Source: Capsaspora owczarzaki ATCC 30864
Lineage: Eukaryota; Opisthokonta; Filasterea
Assembly (NCBI RefSeq): GCF_000151315.2
Contig: NW_011887294.1
Location: forward strand, 316,266 to 380,265
DNA length: 64,000 bases
Direction: 5' to 3'
Position 1 is the stretch's first letter; each line of letters starts with the position of its first letter. The position numbers and the translations under genes are program-made. Positions 11,471 to 20,900 of this stretch are shown here, piece after piece. The notes under the pieces are model-generated. The model made no database searches and was not told the DNA's origin. It saw only the letters and a list, made by a program, of their open reading frames with translations.

Positions 11471-12691
11471 TTAGAGATCAAGCTCAGCAGCTCGGCTACG
11501 GAAGTTGCTGGCAATCGGCTCAATCACCTTGGCCAGCTCGTCTTCGAGGCTGAGAAGGACACCTGTCATGCAAGCAAGCCGAGAGCGGGAAGGGGACAAG
11601 GTGAGAATTTTGAGAATTGAGAGCTCTCATTTTGGCCAGCACTTTCACTCACCAATGTTTGCCTCGCTCGAAGCAATGAAGGTGAGGATGATCGGCAGGT
11701 GGTTGAAGTGCACGGTCTGGTACGACTCGTACGAGCAAGCGACAACGGTGTTCTTTTGGAGTCCAATCTTGCTCGCCTGCAATCCAACAAAGAGCAATTC
11801 AGATATGAGCTCGGACTTGGCTGCTTTCATTGTCCATCCAGCCTGGGGGAGAAGTCAGTTTACCTGTTCAATGGCAGCAGTGAAGCTAGCGAGGTATCCG
11901 GCTTGCAGAGTTGCCTGGGGGTTGGCGGATGTGGTGGCTGCCGTCAAAAAACAGGATCAGCGCGCGAAAAGTGAGGCCTTCCGCTGCACCAACACACGCG
12001 CGGATTCAACAAAAAAAGCAAGAAGACGCCATTTGGAGCAATATGACTGGTTTGTGACTGCACATCGCAGTGGGACCAAGTCTACTGGTGCTTTGGCTGA
12101 GCGATGAGTGACTTTTGTTGGAGCTCACCTTTCACGACAATGACGCCGTCGCGGTCCGTGACGATGGCAGCGAGGAGACCAGGAACACTGTCCCCAAAGA
12201 CACACACAGAGCAAGACGCACAGCAGTGAGGCGGGGGGGGGTGAGTGCAGTGGTCAGCGGGCCCTCATGACTGGGAAGCTCAATGGTCGCTCTCTCTCTC
12301 TCGCTGCTCTGTCTCTCGCTGATGCGCTTCAGCAACACTCAATGCGACCGTCTTGAATAAGATCAAGCACGACTTCGAAGCGAACGAGCGGCCGCTGGAC
12401 TGGGATGGTCTGCCTGAGAGCTTTACCGAGTCAGAAGACGATCGAAAAACCCTTGAAGAGCCTGTAGCACATGGAAGGGAAATTAGTCAGAGAGGGGTAA
12501 GAAGTGAGGCTGCGTAAAAGCGAAACAAAAGAACGATACTAGGACATTCACTAAAAACACTCCGCCGTCCTACCCCCCTTTTCCCCCTTTTCCCCTTTTT
12601 CCCCTTTTCCCCTTTTCCCCGCTCTTTTCTCGCCTCCAACCATTGTAAAATCAGCAGACTATGCAGAAATAACAACAGATACCTCAGCCAT
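11471..12691 (-). CDS. LAMTOR3: LAMTOR3 (MP1), Ragulator/MEK scaffold subunit
   Basis: Six exons assembled on the minus strand: 12683-12691, 12427-12461, 12129-12187, 11864-11937, 11653-11776 and 11471-11562. They total 393 nt (130 aa plus stop), close to the usual 124 aa. All junctions are GT-AG and phases match. Recognisable segments are VPGLLAAIVTDRDGVIVVK, YESYQTVHFNHLPIILTF and IASSEANIGVLLSLEDELA, which follow the human roadblock-fold protein closely. The protein is part of Ragulator on late endosomes/lysosomes, where it anchors Rag GTPases for mTORC1 and scaffolds MEK1-ERK. The first coding exon is only 9 nt (Met-Ala-Glu). The gene is head to head with BOLA3. Confidence 0.9.
12573..12620 (-). 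repeat. GGGG/AAAA array (G-quadruplex-like) in LAMTOR3 intron 1
   Basis: On the minus (coding) strand six runs of four to six G are separated by four or five A. This satisfies the usual G-quadruplex pattern several times over. It lies in the first intron of LAMTOR3, about 70 bases from the start codon. Confidence 0.75.
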
Positions 12692-12832
12692 GGTTGCCAA
12701 AAAAACTTGGAAAAAATAACAACAAAAAAATGAAAACTGAGACCAAAATCCCAGATTAGGAAGCGAGCTCAGTTCCCGTGCAGCAAAACACAATCAGTGC
12801 AACAATCACGAGAACGACACATTACACAAACC
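12692..12832. promoter_or_regulatory. Likely bidirectional promoter of LAMTOR3 and BOLA3
   Basis: Only 141 bases separate the two start codons, which point away from each other. Both 5' UTRs and both core promoters must fit here unless further 5' exons exist. No TATA box or named factor site is asserted. Confidence 0.6.
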
Positions 12833-13451
12833 ATGCTCTCTCGCCTGTCAACTGTAAGCGCATCGTTGAGTGGTAGCAGGGAGGGGAGATTAAGGAACCA
12901 TAGAAGCATCGAAAAAAGCTCAAAGCGTCGAACCGACCTCGCTTTTTGTCACTCACCAAATGTATAAATGCATGCATGGATGGATGCATCTTACTGGTGT
13001 GTGTGTGTGTGTGCATCCGCAGAGCATTGCGCGCGCTGTGGCGTCCGCTGGCCAAGTCCGCACATGTATTACAGCTGGCGCTGCTGCTGCCGCTGCCGGC
13101 GCTGCCCCGCTGCACTCGTCGGCCGCGTCGCTGCACGGACACACACATGGCGGACAGCCGTGCGACGGAGACCACGGGGGCATGACGGAAGGCGAGGAGC
13201 GCATCTCGAACATTCTGCTGGACAAGCTCAAGCCGACCGCGCTGGGCGTCAATGACATTTCAGGCGGCTGCGGCTCAATGTACCAGATTGGCGTCGAGTC
13301 GCCAATGTTCGCGGGCCTCTCGCTTGTTCAGCAACACAGACTCGTCAACGAAATCCTCAAGGACGAGATCAAGGGCATGCACGGAATGCGCCTCCAGACG
13401 CGCACAACCCCTCCGAAGCCCGCCGCCGACGACAAGAGCAAGTCTGCATAA
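12833..13451 (+). CDS. BOLA3: BolA-like protein 3, mitochondrial
   Basis: Two exons, 12833-12853 and 13023-13451, encode 149 aa. The N-terminus (MLSRLST joined to SIARAVASAG) is basic, hydroxylated and Ala-rich, as expected for a mitochondrial presequence. The BolA domain occupies about residues 75-135 and contains DISGGCGSMYQI, VQQHRLVNEILKDEIK and MHGMRLQT, including the conserved Cys and His used with monothiol glutaredoxin to hold a 2Fe-2S cluster. BOLA3 delivers iron-sulphur clusters to mitochondrial client enzymes. A GT-repeat lies in the intron just before the second exon. Confidence 0.93.
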
Positions 13452-13534
13452 CCAGTAGCTCGAGGTGTTTTGCAAACAGGTCCAAGCACACGAGTGGATG
13501 CAGTGCCAAGCTCGAGGCATTTTGCAAGAGATTC

Positions 13535-13540
13535 AATAAA
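13535..13540 (+). terminator. AATAAA polyadenylation signal after BOLA3
   Basis: A canonical AATAAA hexamer lies 84 bases after the BOLA3 stop codon. Confidence 0.6.
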
Positions 13541-14076
13541 CGAATCACATTTGTCTTGACGCGACACGACGAACGAGACTCTTCTCACAGATGATTTGTC
13601 AACGAGGAAGAGTTCGCCAAGAGGAATTTGCTCCCCGTGTGGAAGACGTGGAGAGGCACGATCTGAGGGGGGGGGATGGAAGAAAGGATTGTGCCGCAAG
13701 TCATGGTTTGAAGAGACAGAACGACGTTAAACCAAGTGCGGCAACTGCATGCGGAAAAAGAAACGCAAGATTACTCGTTGTACAATGCGGAGAAAGCTCC
13801 AGTGAAAGCAGCACGCCGAGAGACCCACTTGCACTCAAACAGTTGAATGAGCTGTTGTGGTTGATTGACGTTTTCCCACACGCTTCGTCAACACGCCTTG
13901 TGAATGAATGTCGCATGAACGACTTGATTTTCGAGTTCAGATTTGTTTTAGTTGCTGGGTTTCTGAGACTTTTCCCCAAGGTAGTTTTCCTCGCTCATTC
14001 CTACTTTTCTGGGACGGTTGCTCCCCTTGCTGTATATCCGATTCCAAAGCAGCCAGCCCCAAAAAAAACCACGTTC
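13541..14076. other. Intergenic/5' UTR region
   Basis: This lies between BOLA3 and the GPR137-like gene. The frame of the downstream gene stays open back to 13591 but shows no recognisable protein sequence, so the Met at 14077 was preferred. A run of nine G sits near 13669-13677. Confidence 0.45.
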
Positions 14077-14841
14077 ATGCGACGCCAGCAGTGGCGGGGG
14101 TGGTGGTGGCGGTCGGCGGGACTACTACAGCTGCAGCTAGTCGTAGTAGCGGTGGCGATGGGCGTAGCAGCAGCAGTAGCAGTGGCTGAAGGGGACGCCA
14201 ACATCATGTCCAGCACCACTCTTCATCAGGAGCACTCCATGATCCATCATAATGCTGGTGATGATGATGATGATGATGATGATCCTACAAATGCCGACCC
14301 GTACGCGGACTGGGGCGTCGATCGGTGCCTCACGCTCGTGCTCGCGCTGCTGTACATGGCCTTGTTCCTGACGGTCATCTCGCAGCTCGCGCGGATTGTC
14401 TACTACCGACACCGGCTGGGATCGTTCCAGGTGGGCTTCCAGTCGCTGTGCCTCGTGTGGACGCTGCTCAGGAGCATCTGGTTTGCCAAGGCGCTCGCGA
14501 CGCGCTGGTCGAATCTCGTCGAGGAGCTCATCTACTGGCCCCCAGTCAACCTCGAGTTTGCCACGTTCTCGCTGCTCGGAGTGTTCTTTGTGCGCATCAT
14601 CCACCAGCAAGCGTGGCGGGACATCCATCGGCGGGTCATGGCCGCCTGGGTCGCCCTCAACCTCTTCCTGCTCTTCCTCAACGTACTCTGGATTGCCTAC
14701 ATTGGCGACGCGAGCACCGTGTCGGAAGACCTCGTCGAGGTCCGCGAAGCATTCGTGGCATCGACCTTCTTGATTCTCGCGGTTATCATTGGGTACTTTA
14801 GCTGGCGACTGATTGTCGTGCTGAATTCCTCGACCGCTCCT
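14077..14841 (+). CDS. GPR137/TOM1-like multi-pass membrane protein (3' part lost in assembly gap)
   Basis: One exon of 255 codons ends at a GT donor (GTACGT at 14842) 66 bases before the run of Ns. After a hydrophobic N-terminus and an acidic DDDDDDDD stretch from a GAT repeat, five transmembrane segments can be seen, beginning LTLVLALLYMALFL, FQSLCLVWTLLRSIWF, LEFATFSLLGVFF, VALNLFLLFLNVLW and FLILAVIIGYFSW. The CLVWTLLRSIWF motif and spacing resemble GPR137 (lysosomal Rag/mTORC1-linked) and plant TOM1/THH1 proteins. Two more helices are expected. They were not found after the gap. The start could also be Met at 14206. Confidence 0.6.
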
Positions 14842-14907
14842 GTACGTGCTTTGGCATTTTGGTTTTGGTTGTCCGTTGCTGTTGTGATTGCTGCCACAGC
14901 CATCAAG

Positions 14908-15111
14908 NNNNNNNNNNNNNNNNNNNNNNNNNNNNNNNNNNNNNNNNNNNNNNNNNNNNNNNNNNNNNNNNNNNNNNNNNNNNNNNNNNNNNNNNNNNNN
15001 NNNNNNNNNNNNNNNNNNNNNNNNNNNNNNNNNNNNNNNNNNNNNNNNNNNNNNNNNNNNNNNNNNNNNNNNNNNNNNNNNNNNNNNNNNNNNNNNNNNN
15101 NNNNNNNNNNN
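14908..15111. other. Assembly gap (run of N)
   Basis: 204 undetermined bases. They fall inside the first visible intron of the GPR137-like gene and cover or replace its 3' exons. Confidence 0.99.
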
Positions 15112-15217
15112 GGGTTTTGTTCGTTATGATTGTTGTATCTCCAAGAAATTACTTCCTGTTTTTTTTTTTTTGTTTTTTTTTTTTTGCCTTTATTTCTGCG
15201 CGCCGACCACACACAGC

Positions 15218-17000
15218 TTACAGCACAATGCTGGCCGAGTCAATGTTGGCGGGGAACCAGGGAATGAAGGCGCTCGTTCGGGCAGCATATGCCACAAACT
15301 CGGGCTTCTTGCGGATGAGCGAGCGCTCCAGCATAGGCACTCCGCTCAGAGACGTGAGCAGATAGGTCATCAGCAAGGGCGCCGGGATGGTTGTCCAGCC
15401 AAACCGCGCGTTGCAGGCAATCACATAGTAGCCCCAGAACATGAGCGCATTGCCAAAGTAATTGGGATGGCGGGTGAAGCGCCACAGACCGGTGGTCAGA
15501 AGCTTGCCTTCGTTGGCGGGATTGCGCTTGAACAGGGTGAGCTGCAGATCGCCAATCGCCTCAAAGAGGAAGCCCACCACCCACATGGTCGCTCCCACCA
15601 AATCCTTGTCGGTAAAGTACATTGGCGCCGAGCCGCGTTGCGCCGTCAGCAACGGGAAGCCCACCAAGAAGCAAAGCACAGACTGGAGCCAGAAGGTCTG
15701 GAAGAGCGAAACCCACCAGTACTTGGGGCCATGGCGACGACGGAAGGCTTGGTAGCGGAAGTCTGTGCGAGGCAAAGTCACAGTGAGAGTTGAATGAAAG
15801 CGAGCGAGTGCGACAGATCCAAACCAGAAGAAACGCCGTTCGTCGAACGATAAACCCCGGACACGAAAGCCAGATACACAACTGTTCAATCACGCATGGA
15901 ACTCACCTTCGCCTTGACCGTAGTTGCGGTAGAACAGATAGGCCGAGAGCCGAACTGCCCAGAGCGAAACGAGAAGCAAAATCAAATCTTTGCGACCAGC
16001 AAAGCCGGTGGCGGTAGCGCGGTGGTTGCGGAAGACTGCAGTAAGAATGAGAAAACCTGTGGGTGCCAAGCATAAGAAAACGGATTGGAAGGTAAAGCGT
16101 CAAATCGGGATGAGAGAGACTTGGAAACACGAACAACGCGAACATCACGGAAGAAGAACCGTGTCCCCCCGCCACCGACGTCACAAACTCACCGAGACTC
16201 CAGAAGGGATCAACAATCGAGACGTCGTTGATGCGGACCGAAACAAGCCAAAGAAGCGAAGACGCGCACAGCAGCGAGAGCAGTCCGCCAAGACGGGGCG
16301 AGTTCTCGAGCACTTGAGAAAAGGACGGGAGTGACTGGCGCAAAACAGCTGCCAGCAGCTTTGCACCATGGAACGCAGCATTGTGGACTGCTCGACGGAC
16401 GGAATTGACGACGTGTACGGGAACAAGGAGGCCTCGGATTGCAGCGCGAATGACGCTGAACAATTGGCTCGTGCCAGATCCCGTTCCAGCGGCGGCCACC
16501 GCATCCGCCGAGGCAGCAGGAGCAGTAGCACCGACTTGGCCATTCGGAGCAGCAGCAACCCGCGCGACGGCCTTGGCGGCTTGCTCGGTCGCCCAAGCGG
16601 CAAGATGGAAGGGTGAGAACGCAACCGCCGTAATCAGTCCACCGCTGGACGAGATTGGCGCCGCTGCATCGCCCACAGCAGCAGGTCCAGAAGCAGCAGC
16701 AGCAGCAGCAGGCGAGACGGATGTCGGTGTCGATGACGGCGGTGGAGGGGTCGTCGCGGGGACTTGGACTCCTCCGACGACGGCTGGTAGGGAATTGGCG
16801 AGCATGACTCTGGCAATGCCCGAGCAAGCGCCGACGAACGCAGCTGCAGCGATGGCAACGCCCAGGCGGGTCGACAAGAGCTGCTCGAGCAGTGCATCGA
16901 GCGGCGGGAGACTGCCGGAATCGCCGGGTGTGCTGGGTGGAGGTGACGCTGGCACAACCAGCACGGCGATCTGGCTCGCCAGTCCGCGAAGTGCGTCCAT
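15218..17000 (-). CDS. DUF1295 / steroid 5-alpha-reductase-like membrane enzyme
   Basis: Three exons on the minus strand: 16193-17000, 15907-16056 and 15218-15762, giving 500 aa. Exon phases agree. The C-terminal 260 residues carry the DUF1295 signature: NDVSIVDPFWSLG, the YRNYGQGEDFRY segment, RFTRHPNYFG and the final KPEFVAYAARTSAFIPWFP, with several hydrophobic helices. Members resemble the C-terminal domain of 3-oxo-5-alpha-steroid 4-dehydrogenases and ICMT-type methyltransferases. The precise reaction is unknown for most DUF1295 proteins. The first ~210 residues are an unusual Ala/Pro/Ser-rich extension with hydrophobic patches, possibly a targeting region. The gene is divergent from the LIM-kinase gene, 992 bases away. 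Confidence 0.87.
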
Positions 17001-17992
17001 CGTCGTCGTGAAAGGAGGAAGAATAACCAGGACTGACTCAGACCCAAACTCAAACTGAAACTGGATATTGAAGGTGAAGTTGAATTTGAATCGGGTGGTA
17101 GATTCTAGAGGGTTGCGACGATGGAGTGCACGAATTGGTAAATTTGAGGACGAGCAGATTGGGAGCTGCTCGACAACGATAAGTGCGCTTTCTGCGTGTA
17201 CACACTTTGTTCAAAAACGGAAGATGACTCAAACAGGTAGCAGAGTGGATTGAGTGCTTGGAATGGAAAGGGGCTGATCCCGCAATCTGAGTTTGAGCAG
17301 ATTTTGGTGTGTTTGCTTTACAATGTTACACTTTCCGCATCCATACACGCACTCGTATAGTACGAGCAACCACCATTTCGCGGGCTAAACAGCGGCTGTT
17401 TCGGTGAACTCCGTCGTGACATCAGTGAAGCGCAGAAAGGATGAACGCGCACCGAACAAAACCGCAGCACAAACGAGTTGGTTTTTGTTGCATTGTTACG
17501 TCGCTCTCTGAAGTTGCAGCCAAGTTCCCCCTTCCATCCAGCGAGCAGATCCAGCTTGCATGTGCAACAAACACCTCGCAGTATGCTCCCCCAGCTCATC
17601 CAACTCGCAACCAGCAGTCACCAAAAAAACATCAACAATTTGCCTCAAATTTTGCAACTGTCAAAAAATTTGCTCGAATTGTGCCTGAACTGCAAACCAG
17701 TCCAACGTTAGGGATTCTCGCTCCCCTTTGTCCTTTTTTGCTTTGTTCTGTCCCTGCACTGTGTGAATTCTTCCAATCCTCAGAACTCGAACAAGAACAG
17801 GATCTGAAACAAAGCACTCTTCCATATTTTTTCTACAATCTTGCTTTTTGTTTTGAGAAGCCAGAATTTTTTTTTTTTTTTTTTTTTTTCTGTTTCCGCT
17901 TCAGTTCTCTCATCTCTTGTGATCGACCCCCTTGTTCCACCAACCCGGTCCCCCACCCTCGACCCTTCGTCTTCGTCTTCGTGTCCAGAGCC
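17001..17992. other. Divergent intergenic region, T-rich near the downstream start
   Basis: This lies between the starts of the DUF1295 gene (-) and the TKL-LIM kinase gene (+). A run of about 22 T occurs near 17869-17889. The frame of the kinase is open upstream from 17441, but that stretch does not look like protein of any known family. It is probably 5' UTR or intron plus promoter. Confidence 0.5.
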
Positions 17993-20900
17993 ATGTCGCT
18001 GAGCAGCATCCAGCACCTGCTGATCGACTTTGGCGAGGTCAAGCTGGAAAAGTCCATCGGCAAGGGCTCTTTTGGCGTTGTCTGGCGAGGGCTCTACCGC
18101 GGCCAGGTCGTCGCCGCCAAGCAGATGGCCCCCGAGGAAGGCGCCAACTTTAACAACAAGGAGGCTGACAAGTACACGGAGCGCGAAATCCTCATGCTCG
18201 GGTACGCACTTCCTCTTGAATGACTGAATCCAAAGCTGGGTTCTTTTGCCATAGTGTATGGATTGAGGGTTGCGGTTGAGGTGTCTCCGCCGCCTTCGGA
18301 CGTTGGCTTTTTGGCCACACGAGTGCTGTGCGCTTCAGAGGACTGGTCCCAGTGGGGCTTTGGTTTCGCTGCAGCCGGGGGCGCCGTCCAAATCTCAAAA
18401 ATGGGAGTTTGTTGCAGCGAACCAAAAGCAAACTCTTTTATTTTTTTTTTTATTTTTTTATTTTTTTTTATTTTTTTATTTTTTTCTATTTTTCTATTTT
18501 TATTTGTTTTTGGTTTACCCGACAACCGGTGTCTCGTCATCATGCTGATGATTTGGTCGTTTCATCAGTCATTCAGTCAGCATCTGTAATGCTGCTATTA
18601 TTGTAGCGATGCGTCGCTCGGTGTGGTGAAGAGTGCGCTTTGGATTGGGCTCTGTTTCGTCCATCCAAATGCGGATGTTGCGAGTCAACCACACCGTTAG
18701 CTTCACAGCATGACTCTGTTCGGAAGAATCACACATTGTTCAAACACGAACGGCATCGAGAAGATTTAAAAAATCATGGACCAAGCGGATGGCGATTCAA
18801 TTCTCACCTCACAATTCGTTTCTACATTTTCGATCTGACAGGTCGGTCCAACACCCAAACGTCGTCAAGTTTATTGGTGCGGCATTTCACAACAAGACTT
18901 ATTACCTTCTGACCGAGTTTATCGACGGTGGCGATCTTCACGCCTTGATGGAGGACCACGACGTCCCATGGCCTCAGCGCTTGATTATTGCGATCGATGC
19001 CGCTATTCCGTTGGCACACTTGCACTCGCAAAGAATGATCCAGTACGTTCGTATCTTGCGAATGGGTGTCGTTGAAGCGAACATGGATGAGGAGGGATTT
19101 TGTTCCATTCCTTTGAGGATTGCTCACCCCGAAACCATCCCCCATCGTGTGCGTCACAGCCGAGATGTCAAAACTGAAAATTATCTGATGACGAGTAAAT
19201 GGCGAGCGAAAATGTGCGACTTTGGCTTTTCTCGGCATTTGGACTTGAGCAAGCAAATGACAATGTGTGGAACGGTAAGCGGGGACTTTTGTCGGTCGAC
19301 CTTGTCGCGTTGCTGGCTTCGCCTTGTCTTGGTTGGTAATTTTCTGTTTCCGGCCAATTGATCGCAAAGCACTCACAAACGTCTGTCTCGGCACGACCAC
19401 AATCAAACACACACACACAAACAAAAAAAAAAAAAAAACAGGATTGGACACTCGCCCCCGAAATCATGTTTTGCATCCCCTACGATGAAAAGGTGGATGT
19501 CTTTAGCTACGGAATGGTACTGTGCGAACTCATTAGCCGTGAGCACAGCTCTACGTTCGAGCGCGTCATTCCTGGGTTTGGTATTGCAAGCAGCGAGATT
19601 TACGACCGCGCAAATGGAGGCTGCCCTGAGCCGCTCATCCAGCTCACCGTCGACTGCGTCGAAGACGAGCCGTCAAAACGACCCTCCATGGAGGCTGTGG
19701 TGGAGCGCCTCAAACGCTTGTATTTTGATTTTGTGGGTTCGGAATACGAGCCTCTCACGTCCGAACCCGTGTCGGCACCTGCTGCTGCTGCTGCTGCCGC
19801 TACAGTGGAGGTGTGCACGCCGCCTCTGACTCCTCCGTCTTCGTCGTCGATTACGGTGATTGAGGTTCCAACAACGTTGGTGGCTGAGCCTGCAATCCCG
19901 CCCGCAGTCGAGCCCGCAGCTCCAGTCGCTCCCGTCGCTCTAAACGCTGCTGCTGCTGCTGCATCCGAACCGGCCTCCCCAGCCCGTCCGTCCAATGAGG
20001 TCACGCCTTCTGTTCCCCACTCTCCTCCATCGAGCGGGCCGGAGGCTCCAGATTCGCCGCGCGCTCCCATTCTGGTCAAGCCTGACGAATCCATCGCTTT
20101 GGACGACGCTTTGGACGAGGCCATCGGCGTGCTTGACGTCTCGATGATTGAACGGGAGCAAGCATCGCGCCGGCTGCCCGGAAGCGCCCGCGCATCGCCG
20201 GCTGGGTCGCGTCTGTTTGAGATTTCGCATCGCCGGACTGCCAGCCGAGAAAACTCGTTTGGCCTGTCCACCAGTCCCGTTCCTTCCAGTCCCCATCCCA
20301 ACGAGCTTGTTCCTCCAGAGCCTGGTTCTGCATTTGTTGCCTCGCACACGACGGTTGAACCCGAATTGGCACCCGCCGTTGAGCCAGCACAACTGCCCTC
20401 CCCGGCGGCGTCGCCAGTGTCTCCGGCTTCCGTCCCCGTCAAATCGCCCCCTTCCGCTCGTCACCCGTCTGCAATCGTGATGCCTGCGCGTGCGCCCGAT
20501 GCGGTTGTGGCTGCATCATCCTCAGCAGCTGCTGCCCCCGCTCCAACCGTGCCCGCTCCTGCGGCCACGAGGCCAGTCCATGTCGGTACACCGCAGCCCA
20601 ACTCTTCAATCCGGTCGCCATCCTTCCGCAGTCTGGCAACGGCAGTTGGCGACTCGGCTGCCGCATCATCTGTTCATCCGTCCAATCTAGCCGCTGCCGG
20701 CGACGCTGCGGAGGCTCCTGGCGTCTCTGTCACGGAATCGGGTGTCATCTTCCCTTCCGTCAAAGACCGTCGCAATTCATTCTACAGCGCAGCACAGAGC
20801 AGCTTTTCCTCGCCAACGCCACAAAAGCCTGCACCGACCACTCCTTCCAAGCGATTGTCCATGGTCTTCAATCCGCAGCAAGCCGCCACTTCGACTACGC

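Noticed and set aside
17993-19700. Tyrosine kinase call for the LIM-containing kinase
   Set aside because: The catalytic loop is HRDVKTEN, without the AAR/RAA element of tyrosine kinases. TKL Ser/Thr kinase fits better.
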